DNA of 64,000 bases from contig PYIZ01000042.1 in NCBI GenBank assembly GCA_003635265.1, forward strand, positions 1-64,000, given 5' to 3'. Below are positions 54,195 through 62,305 of this stretch, piece after piece. Below the pieces are notes generated by a model. It was not told the DNA's origin. It did no database searches and worked only from the letters and a program-made list of their open reading frames with translations. Position numbers and translations under genes: made by a program. Position 1 is the first letter of the stretch, and each line of letters opens with the position of its first letter. The DNA comes from Candidatus Poribacteria bacterium (GTDB lineage Bacteria; Poribacteria; WGA-4E; PCPOR2b).

Positions 54195-55856
54195 ATGGAT
54201 TTGAGGGAACCTCCTCGGCTCATTTTTAACACCGACGGTCATTGGATCATCAATTACCAAGATCGGTGGGAACCGGAGGACATCACCAAGATGATGCCCA
54301 CCCTCGCCGATGCCGGCGTGGATGCCCTTTCTGTCCTTGTCGGGATCGACGATGATCTGTCTTGGCGGGGGAGTCCCCATGGTCAACTGTGGGGAGACAA
54401 CATCGAGGACTGGAACCCCGATCCGCTGCCCACTGATATCCACGGTCATCCGTTGCAGAATACCCAACCTTTGCACATCCACGGCAGACCTGTGAAGGAG
54501 ATAGATGGCAGAATGCCCGCAAACGCCCATGAGTGTTTGTACGGACTGTTTGCGAAGGTCATCCAAGACGGTCACGATCTCATGCGGATTTATATTGAGG
54601 GTGCCAGAAAGCACAATCTGACGATCTACGCCTCCTTCCGTATGAACGATGCCCACGCCTGCGAGGAAGCTCGTGGGTGGTATGGTCGCTCGCGCCAGAA
54701 GACAGAAAGACCCGATTTGCTCCTCGGATCGCCTGTTCCCGCAGGCGTTCACGGTGCAGACTGGGGCTTCTCTTGGCGATGGAACTACGCGAAAGCGGAG
54801 GTAAAGGAACGCTTTCTAGGGCTGTTTGACGAAACACTGACGCACTACGATTTCGATGGACTAGAACTGGATTTCAGTCGTGCGTCGCCCTTCTTCCGCG
54901 TTGGTGAGATTATTGAGAATATTCCGACGTTGACACAATTCCTGCGGGACGCACAGGAGATTGTCAAGCGACACAGTGTGTCAAAGGATCGAGAACTCCG
55001 GCTTATCGTCCGGGTTCCCGTCGGGATTGGGGAGAATCTGGAGGCGGGAATAGACACGGAGACTTGGATACGCGAAGGGCTTGCCGATATTGTGGTCTTG
55101 GGTTCTCCGGGCTACTGCGTTCACGAGGTTGATAGTGGCAAAGCAGTTTCCTTTGCGGAGGAAAGCGAGACTTTGGTATTCACAGGATTCGATGGGGCAA
55201 CGTATACGGTTTCGCCGCAGGAGGGCTATGAGCGCAGTCCTTCCGGTGTGTTGAGAGCTACCGCGTTGAACGGCTATCGTGACGGTGCTGCCGGTGTCCA
55301 TCTATTCAATTACGATTATCCGTCCCATCGCGCTGGCCCTACCGACAGCAAAGACTTCAACGTTTATGATGATTACCATCTCCAGACCATACGAGATCTG
55401 AGAGAGTCTTCGTCACTGGAGCGGCGGAACCGGTGTTATTACTTGCCATCTCCTGCTGCAGGGGGAGCAGATCATCGCCTCCAAGTGCCACGAAAGTTAG
55501 TACTCATGGGCAGAGGGGCTGGCTCTGAGCACGCTATGCGCTTTACCGTTCACGATGATATTGATGGTGGAAAAGCCGAAGGGAGAATCAGAAAGACCGA
55601 ACTCAGACTTCGCATGGAAGATTTTGAAGATTCGCTGGACCGCATCCACTTCGAGGTCAATGGAAGGATCCTCCCCTTCACGCCGAGCCGGACGGTGACA
55701 AACAGTCAGGGTCAACAGTGGTTCGTGTTCGATGATCCACCGTTGCAACAGGGCCTGAACACTATTCTATTGATCTTGGAGGGCATTGAAACGCCGGACC
55801 CTTGGCCTAGCATACAGCAGTGCGAAATCTTGGTTTTAACAAGCGACTTGATGTAA
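54195..55856 (+). CDS. TIM-barrel glycoside-hydrolase-like protein with C-terminal beta domain
   Basis: A 553-residue protein with GGAG before the ATG and no signal peptide. Residues ~1-400 look like a (beta/alpha)8 barrel of the GHL10/DUF4434-like group: FNTDGHWIINYQ, ADAGVDALSVLVG, ITIYASFRMND-like segment, and HYDFDGLELDFSRASPFF with the conserved DGLELD pattern at strand 4, where such enzymes keep an acidic residue. After ~410 it has a beta domain ending GLNTILLILEGIE, like the galactose-binding domains of sugar enzymes. Whether it cleaves glycosides is not shown. It is followed by a Gfo/Idh gene 41 bp later. Confidence 0.75.
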   Translation: MDLREPPRLIFNTDGHWIINYQDRWEPEDITKMMPTLADAGVDALSVLVGIDDDLSWRGSPHGQLWGDNIEDWNPDPLPTDIHGHPLQNTQPLHIHGRPVKEIDGRMPANAHECLYGLFAKVIQDGHDLMRIYIEGARKHNLTIYASFRMNDAHACEEARGWYGRSRQKTERPDLLLGSPVPAGVHGADWGFSWRWNYAKAEVKERFLGLFDETLTHYDFDGLELDFSRASPFFRVGEIIENIPTLTQFLRDAQEIVKRHSVSKDRELRLIVRVPVGIGENLEAGIDTETWIREGLADIVVLGSPGYCVHEVDSGKAVSFAEESETLVFTGFDGATYTVSPQEGYERSPSGVLRATALNGYRDGAAGVHLFNYDYPSHRAGPTDSKDFNVYDDYHLQTIRDLRESSSLERRNRCYYLPSPAAGGADHRLQVPRKLVLMGRGAGSEHAMRFTVHDDIDGGKAEGRIRKTELRLRMEDFEDSLDRIHFEVNGRILPFTPSRTVTNSQGQQWFVFDDPPLQQGLNTILLILEGIETPDPWPSIQQCEILVLTSDLM

Positions 55857-55897
55857 ATCCCTAAATCTCTAACTTTCCTTTCAGAAGGAGGTTCGTA

Positions 55898-56956
55898 ATG
55901 ACACTGAAGGTTGGTATTATCGGCTGTGGACGCATGGCGAACACTATTGAGGACGAACAGATAGCGAGAAGAGCGCAGGGACCCTACCGTAGCGGTCTAG
56001 TGTTACCCTACTGCCATGCGGGTGGCTATGCGGTCGTTGAAGAGACAGAAATGGTCGCCGCCTGCGATATTGTGGAGGAGAAGCGGAAGGCGTTTCAAGA
56101 ACGCTGGAACGTGCCACGGGGTTATGCGGATCATCGTGAGTTAATTGATGTGGAGAAACCCGATATCCTCAGTATTACAACCCGCCCGGAGCAGCACGCT
56201 GAAGCGATGATTTACGGGGCGGAGCACGGTGTCAAGGGGATGTATGCCGAAAAACCGCTCTGCTGTTCACTCCTTGAGGCGGATGCCATTAATGAGGCAT
56301 TTGAGCGAAATGGTGTCTTCCTTGAATTCGGACCGATGCGTCGAAACTGGGCAATCTATCGACAAGCGCACGACATCGGTCATAGCGGGGAGTTAGGGGC
56401 GGTTAGGTCGGTGATCGGGTTTGCTGGCAACAGCATCGGTGGACATTTTCTCGATACGCTCCTCTATTTGTTAGGCGATCCCGAACCGGTTTCCATCCGC
56501 GGGACGCTGGGAGAATTGCACCACGACGAAGGGGATAGCGCCAATATGAGATTCGTGCGCGATACGGCCATCCTGTCGGCGTTTGTCGAATTCGATAATG
56601 GGACAACCCTCCATGCGGCAGCAACCGGAGCAAGCCGAGAGTATGAACTGGTTTGCGAGGCGGGGATTATCCGGATCCAGAACGATGGTGAATCTTTGTA
56701 TGTGCGTAAAGGCGAAGAGCAAGATCGCGCCTACGATCCGATTGAAGTCGAATCGGTAACGCCGTGGAGCGGCACAGAGCGCAAGGTTCGTGAGTTGGTG
56801 GAGTCGATAAAAACAGGAGTGCCGGGAGTCAGCAATTTGCGAGCGACGATGCTAGGGACAGAGATCGGATTTGGTATCTATGAATCGCATCTACAGGGAG
56901 GGGTTGCTGTCCATCCGCCGGTTCCGAACCGTGAGCGTTGGGTGTCGAGTTGGTGA
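55898..56956 (+). CDS. Gfo/Idh/MocA-family oxidoreductase
   Basis: A 352-residue NAD(P)-dependent dehydrogenase with GGAGG before the ATG. The Rossmann motif VGIIGCGRMA (5-14), the conserved AEKPL (about residue 114), and SIGGHFLDTLLYLLGDP with the catalytic-type His-Asp are clear. This family oxidises or reduces sugars and polyols, using EKP Lys and the HxxD pair. It is very probably cotranscribed with the TIM-barrel gene just upstream, suggesting sugar breakdown. The exact substrate cannot be inferred. Confidence 0.9.
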   Translation: MTLKVGIIGCGRMANTIEDEQIARRAQGPYRSGLVLPYCHAGGYAVVEETEMVAACDIVEEKRKAFQERWNVPRGYADHRELIDVEKPDILSITTRPEQHAEAMIYGAEHGVKGMYAEKPLCCSLLEADAINEAFERNGVFLEFGPMRRNWAIYRQAHDIGHSGELGAVRSVIGFAGNSIGGHFLDTLLYLLGDPEPVSIRGTLGELHHDEGDSANMRFVRDTAILSAFVEFDNGTTLHAAATGASREYELVCEAGIIRIQNDGESLYVRKGEEQDRAYDPIEVESVTPWSGTERKVRELVESIKTGVPGVSNLRATMLGTEIGFGIYESHLQGGVAVHPPVPNRERWVSSW

Positions 56957-57489
56957 TTATGGTGAATTAGAGAAATAAGTAAACATTTACCAATAACTCT
57001 GACCTTCACGATATTTCCAAAGTCCCCCTGATAAGGGGGATTTAGGGGGTTGGTTGTGTATTGGAGTGTCTAAGTACCTCGATTTCGTCCGATGAACGCG
57101 GGCCTCTATACATTTGCCAATCGCCCACAAACGCAGACCGGCATTGAGCAGAAGCTAGGTCAAAAGGGTGCCAACAGGTGCCAGAGACCTTTGTAACCAA
57201 AAAGAGGCGAAATTGGTGCATTTTGCCATTTTTTGTTGCATCTCTAATGAGACAAAAAGTTGGAACCCTGTCGCAGTAAGGATGGAAAAGGTTCGTTGTG
57301 GGAATCTTGACCCTTTGAGACCGCTTGATAATGCACCGGCACTGGGTTGATTAGCCTTTGACAGATCTATAACCCCCCTACTTGCTTGGGCGAAAATTAG
57401 GTAAGTAATTCTAAAATCTACCATAGTATGTACAAAATGACTACGGCAAATAGCAGAAACTCGAATGACCTCAACTGAGGGGTTTGATT
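56957..57489. other. Intergenic region with a CCCCC/GGGGG hairpin
   Basis: About 530 bp. A hairpin TCCCCC-TGATAA-GGGGGA (57023-57040), followed by TTTAGGGGG, resembles a widespread short repeat and may end transcription of the Gfo/Idh gene. I see no gene in the rest. The frames present are short and have no ribosome site. Confidence 0.5.
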
Positions 57490-57738
57490 ATGTTGGGTAA
57501 GATTCAGAAATGGGGAAATGGTCAAGGATTACAGTTTACGAAGGATCTGCTCCAAGAGGCCCAGCTAAACGTAGGTGATGAGGTGAGTGTCTCAGTCCAG
57601 AATGGACGGATTATCGTTGAACCTGCGACCAAAGTGCGAGGCAAGTATAATTTGAAGGAGTTGGTATTGAGGATACCCCGAGAGTATCAAACTGAAGAAC
57701 TGGACTGGGTTGAGCCTGTTGGAAAGGAAGAATGGTAA
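57490..57738 (+). CDS. MazE/AbrB-type antitoxin, orphan
   Basis: An 82-residue SpoVT/AbrB-fold protein: MLGKIQKWGNGQGLQFTKDLL then LNVGDEVSVSVQNGRIIVEP, the classical MazE N-terminal swapped-hairpin DNA-binding domain, and a short acidic-aromatic tail ending DWVEPVGKEEW, which normally wraps around the MazF toxin. ATG 57490 has GAGGGG about nine bases upstream. A MazF-like start overlaps its stop (ATGGTAAATTTCCCG) but the frame ends after about 14 codons, so no toxin is encoded. It converges on the PhyH gene. Confidence 0.8.
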   Translation: MLGKIQKWGNGQGLQFTKDLLQEAQLNVGDEVSVSVQNGRIIVEPATKVRGKYNLKELVLRIPREYQTEELDWVEPVGKEEW

Positions 57739-57839
57739 ATTTCCCGATGTATTCCGGGGGAAAGGGAATTTTGTAATCTTGATCTTTGATCCGCAGGCAA
57801 GGCGGAGCCAACAAGGTAACCCCACCTTAGTCCTTATCA

Positions 57840-58772
57840 TTACTCTGGATGCATTTCCCCAAGAGAGGTTTCGTCAGGTGCTATGAAATCAACGGCAGGG
57901 CTTTCGACACGGCCATAAGCGTTCCACACCTTGAAACCGAGCAACGCCAACAGTTCCGGAGGCGCATTCTCTAAAACCTCTTTTGATGTGCCGACTGTGA
58001 GATTTTCTTGCGTCCGGAACTGGGGGCCGCAGAATGTTGACAGCACGCCCAACCGCGGACCATCGCTCACATTCGCCCCGGTGCCGTGCCACATACGACC
58101 GTCGAACACCATCGCTGTCCCTGCGGGACCTTCGGCAGCAATCGGTTCAACATCCTTATCTAACTCTTTATCTGGGTGCCGTCCCGTCAAATGGCTTCGG
58201 GGCACGATCCGGGTGCCGCCGTTTTCAGCGGTAAAATCAACCAGCATCCACATAACGTTGACAACGACAGCAGGCGCGATCATTGACGGTGGGCCGGCGT
58301 CATCGACATCTCGGCGTTCCCGTGTGATAGACCCAGCGGGGAGCGGAGAGCGGTCACGTCGGGTCGGCGGCGGCATCCACCACTGATCTGTGTGCAAATT
58401 CATCGCTACGCCGCCTGGCTTGGCGATATTGGCGGTATAGCACGACAACAGGTACTGCTCGCCGAGGACATGCCCGATCAGTTCGTGGACCTCTTTGTGA
58501 AGCAGCGGTTCATGAAAAATCTCCCCCTTGTTAATCAGCATCCAGACCCGCTGATTGATACCGCTGTTCTTATCCTTACCACCATCCTCATGAGCAAGCC
58601 CTTGCTGCTTTTCTGCGGCTGCTTGTTCTGCTAGTCGCGTGCGTAACGCCTCAACCTGCTTTGGGGTGAGCGCGTTGGCGAGCAGACAATAGCCGAACTC
58701 GTCCAAATGTGCCTTCGCTAGATTAAGGTCTGTTGTCGGTTGGGGCAAATCATTTTTTGTTGTGCTCGTCAT
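57840..58772 (-). CDS. Phytanoyl-CoA dioxygenase family protein (canonical HTD)
   Basis: A 310-residue PhyH protein. The metal ligands are His127 and Asp129 in NLHTDQWWMPPP; the distal His is in RMWHGTGANVSDGPR, with the 2-oxoglutarate Arg at its end; TRIVPRSHLTGRH is the usual loop. It starts at ATG 58772 with GGAGA upstream; a 17-residue extension to 58823 has no ribosome site. Longer than its relatives in the window because of an insert after HTD (PTRRDRSPLPAG). No neighbour in the same direction nearby. Substrate unknown. Confidence 0.9.
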   Translation of the reverse strand: MTSTTKNDLPQPTTDLNLAKAHLDEFGYCLLANALTPKQVEALRTRLAEQAAAEKQQGLAHEDGGKDKNSGINQRVWMLINKGEIFHEPLLHKEVHELIGHVLGEQYLLSCYTANIAKPGGVAMNLHTDQWWMPPPTRRDRSPLPAGSITRERRDVDDAGPPSMIAPAVVVNVMWMLVDFTAENGGTRIVPRSHLTGRHPDKELDKDVEPIAAEGPAGTAMVFDGRMWHGTGANVSDGPRLGVLSTFCGPQFRTQENLTVGTSKEVLENAPPELLALLGFKVWNAYGRVESPAVDFIAPDETSLGEMHPE

Positions 58773-58794
58773 AACATCATCTCCAGTAATGAAA

Positions 58795-58950
58795 CGTGAA
58801 ACGTGATGCGTGAGTTGGTTCATTAGTACGTTAACTAGGGAACAACGATCGTTGTTCCCTACGGACTCCTTATGGAGCCTCTGCTGTAATTGCCCGATTC
58901 ATCGGGCGTTGGTAACGGTATCTAGCGGCGATGAATCGCCGAACTACAGG
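58795..58950. repeat. Cluster of short repeats and palindromes
   Basis: The segment 58795-58830 matches the repeat upstream of moxR (19998-20034). A perfect 26-bp palindrome follows (58836-58861; left half TAGGGAACAACGA), then hairpins GCCCGAT-TC-ATCGGGC (58892-58907) and CGGCGAT-GA-ATCGCCG (58926-58941) followed by AACTACAGG. No coding sequence is present. Confidence 0.75.
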
Positions 58951-59010
58951 ACTTTGTCCGTTCAACTGCGTAAGTCCTAATATACCTATCGGCACAGTGT
59001 AACCCAAACG

Positions 59011-59778
59011 TCAAGAATTGGCAAATTTCCACACCGATAGTGCAGTGCGACCGAAAATCCACTCCCGTTCTTCCTCGCTCAAATCGGAGAAGTAGTCAAG
59101 TGGGAACTGAAGTGAACGGTGGTATCCTTCCCTTGAACTGACCGGCGGAAAGTCGCTCCCCCACATCACCCGTTGCGGTCCAAACGCCTCCACAACCATA
59201 CGTGCCAGCGGTGGGACGTTCTCGAATGGATACGGAAGGTTGCAGAATTCCCCGAATCCCGGCAGTTTTATCGTCAGGTTAGGGTGTTTCGCTAAGGCAA
59301 GAACACGCTTGAACTCATCATAGGGTGCCACTGCATCCGTACCCACACCAGCTAAGTGTTCGATGACAATCTGGAGGTCAGGAAAAGTCTGCACGACTTC
59401 AGCAAATCTATCGCTGAGTAGTGTTGATGGACTTGAAGGGGCACTGACGACAAGATTGAGTTCAGCGGCGGTACGCCACTGTGCGAGCGGATCGGATGCT
59501 TCCGCGCGTGAATCTGCGCCGAGACGAATCCCCACAAGCCCTTGGTCCGCCCAATAGCGCATCTGCTCTCCATCGTCGGTGCTTTCCACAATCATTGCCG
59601 AAGCAAGTCGGTCTGGGTGAGCTTGCAAACATTCAACGTGGTAACTATTGTCGGTGGTTCCTTGATGCTGAATGAGGACCGCCCGATCGACGCCGGATTG
59701 CTCCATGTGGTAAAGCAGGGTTTCTATGGGTTCGTATTTGTTCAGTCCGGCATGACAGTGGGTGTCGACGATAATCAT
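59011..59778 (-). CDS. Amidohydrolase-2-family protein
   Basis: A 255-residue TIM-barrel amidohydrolase (decarboxylase/lactonase-type). The metal motif is IIVDTHCHAGL (HxH at residues 7-9), followed by LVGIRLGA, VIEHLAGVG with a His, and VMWGSDFPPVSS with the catalytic Asp near the C-terminus. Start at ATG 59778 with AAAGGAT upstream. The aldolase gene lies immediately upstream in the same direction (86 bp gap). Members hydrolyse or decarboxylate small organic acids and lactones; which one here is unknown. Confidence 0.88.
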   Translation of the reverse strand: MIIVDTHCHAGLNKYEPIETLLYHMEQSGVDRAVLIQHQGTTDNSYHVECLQAHPDRLASAMIVESTDDGEQMRYWADQGLVGIRLGADSRAEASDPLAQWRTAAELNLVVSAPSSPSTLLSDRFAEVVQTFPDLQIVIEHLAGVGTDAVAPYDEFKRVLALAKHPNLTIKLPGFGEFCNLPYPFENVPPLARMVVEAFGPQRVMWGSDFPPVSSREGYHRSLQFPLDYFSDLSEEEREWIFGRTALSVWKFANS

Positions 59779-59864
59779 TGGACTGATCCTTTCTCTATTG
59801 CTGGATTCGAGAGAAGTTGGATGCTTACAGCCACACAATCTTTGTATACTTTAGACGTATCGGT

Positions 59865-60539
59865 TTAGAGTCGCCCGCCGGGTGTGTAACCAACCCCTAC
59901 CTTAACTTGAGTCCCCTCCATCTGTTCCACAACATGCTGGAAGCATTCCTCAACCGTTTTGAACGGGGGATTTGGATATGTTTCGAGGCTAAATCCTAAG
60001 TCGTTCGCGCCGAACATAAGCATATCAACGCCGGGTTTGGCAAGTTTTCGGGCGTTGATGATTGCATCAACAGATTCCAGTTGCAGACTGAGGATGCCAT
60101 TGTTGTTCCACCATTCGGCGTACTCCAAGCGCTCCATATCCGGTTTGAAGCCGTACCCCGAACTGGGACCCCAACTCCGTTTTCCAACCGGTGGATAGTA
60201 GAAGGCATCGATCGCTTCGTCAACCGTTTCCTCAGTTTCGACCTGTGGCACGACAATCGCCAATGGTCCCAAATCGAGGATATTTCCAATGAGATAAGCG
60301 TTCCGTGTGTGTTTGATGCGCAACTGAACGGGCATTCCCAACTCTGCCAAGTTTCTGCAAAATGCAACGAGTTTCTCTTCGTTGAATGCCGAATGTTGGG
60401 CATCGGTTCCGATTAAATCGTAGGAGTCCTGACTGAGAATGGCTTCCAGTTCATCTTTTGAGGCGCTCGTTGGGGCGCCGCCGATATTAATAATTTCGCT
60501 GTTGTGTATCCGTTGTTTCAACGTGAGTTGTTCTGACAT
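59865..60539 (-). CDS. HpcH/HpaI aldolase-family protein
   Basis: A 224-residue class II aldolase-type protein with a perfect AAGGAGGT ribosome site. Features: IGTDAQHSAFNEE (catalytic His), an Arg in LRIKHTRNAYL, VVPQVETEETVDEAI, LQLESVDAI (metal-binding Glu) and MFGANDLGFSL (metal-binding Asp). HpcH/HpaI enzymes cleave 2-oxo-hydroxy acids to pyruvate or oxaloacetate plus an aldehyde. It is first in an operon with the amidohydrolase, so together they may break down an organic acid. It is slightly shorter than the usual ~250 residues. Confidence 0.88.
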   Translation of the reverse strand: MSEQLTLKQRIHNSEIINIGGAPTSASKDELEAILSQDSYDLIGTDAQHSAFNEEKLVAFCRNLAELGMPVQLRIKHTRNAYLIGNILDLGPLAIVVPQVETEETVDEAIDAFYYPPVGKRSWGPSSGYGFKPDMERLEYAEWWNNNGILSLQLESVDAIINARKLAKPGVDMLMFGANDLGFSLETYPNPPFKTVEECFQHVVEQMEGTQVKVGVGYTPGGRL

Positions 60540-60676
60540 ATCTATACGACCTCCTTAAGTGGTTGATCATATTACTAGGTATTGAAAGTCCATCGTTTTT
60601 CTTTAACGCTGAAGGGTTTTTGCCTGTCACTCCAGAGGAGCGATATGTCTATAGAAAGGCAATATCTCTGATGTCC

Positions 60677-60705
60677 GCGCTCCAGCGGAGCGCAATGTGT
60701 ATAAC
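60677..60705 (+). repeat. Best copy of the GCTCC stem + ATGTGTATA repeat
   Basis: GCGCTCC-AGC-GGAGCGC (60677-60693) followed by AATGTGTATAAC. The unit at 60628 (CTCC-AGA-GGAG, ATATGTCTATAG) and the minus-strand unit at 28721-28748 share this pattern, with compensating changes in the stem. Confidence 0.6.
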
Positions 60706-60762
60706 AGGAGCGAATTACCACAGCCCAAAACCCCAGCGGTGCTGCTACAGCGAACAGGTTGC

Positions 60763-60786
60763 AGGGAACAACGATCGTTGTTCCCT
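60763..60786. repeat. Perfect 24-bp palindrome
   Basis: The left half AGGGAACAACGA is the reverse complement of the right half. It is identical in sequence to the core of the palindrome at 58836-58861 and related to the one in moxR (20090-20117). Confidence 0.9.
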
Positions 60787-60849
60787 ACCATGCTTCCTCG
60801 CTTTGCTGCCTTCGTGCTGAAGTCCCGGCGGATTAGCATGTGTATAAAA

Positions 60850-62184
60850 TTAGTAAAGTCCAAGGTAGTTATCGGTTTCCCACTGGCTGATGCTCTGGTG
60901 ATAACTCCGCCACTCTTCACGCTTGACTTCGATGTAGTAGGGGGCATACTCAGGTCCGAGTGCACCTTGAATAACCTCGTCCTCCTCCAGACAGTCGAGT
61001 GCTTGGCTGAGTGTTCTTGGTAGCACGTCAATACCGCGTCGTTGGAGTTCGTCGAGTGGCACTTCGTAGAGGTTATCGTCGTTGCGCGTGCCAGGATCAA
61101 TTTGGTTCTCGATACCATCGAGTCCAGCGGCGAGTGTCGCTGCCATAGCGAGATACGGATTGGCTGCACCGTCCCCCGAACGATTTTCAATCCGTCCAGA
61201 ATCGGGAATGCGGATCATCTGCGTCCGGTTGCTCCCACCATACGTTATATAAACAGGTGCCCACGTCGCGCCGGAGCGGGGAGCACCAGAGATCAGGCGT
61301 TTGTAGCTGTTAACGAGGGGATTGGTAACGGCGACAAGTGCTTTAGCGTGGTGGAGAATGCCGCCCATAAACCAGTAGGCGAGTTGTGAGAGGCCGTTTT
61401 CATCCGATTCGTCGAGGAAGTGATTGGTCTGGTTTTCCGGATCCCACAGGCTCATGTGAAAATGTGCGCCATTGCCGGTTAAGTTCGCAAACGGCTTGGG
61501 CATAAAGGTCGCCGTCAGTCCCTGTTCTTCAGCAACAGTCTTGACCATCCATTTGAAGAAGGTGTGCCGATCCGCAGTAGTCAGTGCATCGGAATAGAGC
61601 CAATTGAGTTCAAACTGACAGTTGGCGTCCTCATGGTCGTTAGCGTATGGACCCCAACCTAACCCCTGTAAATACTTGATCAGAGTAGTCATCGTATCTA
61701 GGTTGCGGTGGAGCGCTCGCAGATCATAACACGGCTTGCCGAGCGTATCGAGCGGATCCCACGGTGCGTAACTGCCGTCCTCTCCCTGTTTCAACAACAT
61801 AAACTCTGCTTCGACACCAACGTTGAAAAGGTAGCCCTTCTGTTTGGCTTTCTCCAATTCCCGCTGCAAGATGGTGCGTGGGCAGTAGGGCCATGCTTCA
61901 TCGCCCACGTGCACATTTCCCGCCAACCACGCCACGTTTTCGCGCCACGGCACGATTGTGAGTGAGTTAAAGTCGGGTAGGCTTGCCATGTCTGGATCGT
62001 GCGGTCCCTGTCCCATTTCGCCTGCTGCAAACCCGGCGAAGCCAGCCCCCTCTTCTGCCATGTCATCAATATGTGTCGTTGGTACCACCTTCGCTTTTGG
62101 CGCCCCAGCCATTTCTACAAAGGAACAGAGGAAAAACTCAATACCCTTCTCTCCGACTAACGTTTTAACCTCGTCTAACGTCAT
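60850..62184 (-). CDS. Type III glutamine-synthetase-like enzyme (GlnT / gamma-glutamylmethylamide synthetase-like)
   Basis: A 444-residue protein, the length of GMAS. It shows the glutamine-synthetase fold: FCSFVE-type start, NVGVEAEFML, DANCQFELNW, TGNGAHFHMSLW, PLVNSYKRLISGAPRSGATWAP, and RIENRSGDGAANPYLAMAA. These match the GlnT branch, which ligates an amine to glutamate using ATP; some members use methylamine (gmaS). I start at ATG 62184, where AAAGGAG is spaced 8 bases; ATGs at 62190 and 62214 are less well placed. The gene just upstream encodes an FMN glutamate-synthase-type partner. The amine used cannot be told from sequence. Confidence 0.88.
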   Translation of the reverse strand: MTLDEVKTLVGEKGIEFFLCSFVEMAGAPKAKVVPTTHIDDMAEEGAGFAGFAAGEMGQGPHDPDMASLPDFNSLTIVPWRENVAWLAGNVHVGDEAWPYCPRTILQRELEKAKQKGYLFNVGVEAEFMLLKQGEDGSYAPWDPLDTLGKPCYDLRALHRNLDTMTTLIKYLQGLGWGPYANDHEDANCQFELNWLYSDALTTADRHTFFKWMVKTVAEEQGLTATFMPKPFANLTGNGAHFHMSLWDPENQTNHFLDESDENGLSQLAYWFMGGILHHAKALVAVTNPLVNSYKRLISGAPRSGATWAPVYITYGGSNRTQMIRIPDSGRIENRSGDGAANPYLAMAATLAAGLDGIENQIDPGTRNDDNLYEVPLDELQRRGIDVLPRTLSQALDCLEEDEVIQGALGPEYAPYYIEVKREEWRSYHQSISQWETDNYLGLY

Positions 62185-62305
62185 TATCATGGCTCCTTTC
62201 TCATTGCTATTCAATTTACTTCAACGCTAGGACGCAAAGTTTTTTATTATTTTATCTTCGCGTCTTTGCACCATTGCGCCTTTACGTTAAAAATTAGGAT
62301 AAGCA

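Larger units (their letters stand above)
60540..60849. other. Intergenic repeat cluster
   Basis: 310 bp between two minus-strand genes. It has three copies of the stem plus ATGT-TATA repeat (60628-60656, 60677-60705, and degenerate 60823-60848) and a perfect 24-bp palindrome (60763-60786). No gene is apparent. Confidence 0.65.

Noticed and set aside
57155..57424. 89-codon minus-strand frame in the gap before the antitoxin
   Set aside because: No ribosome site, low-complexity composition and no motif; surrounded by repeat-like sequence.
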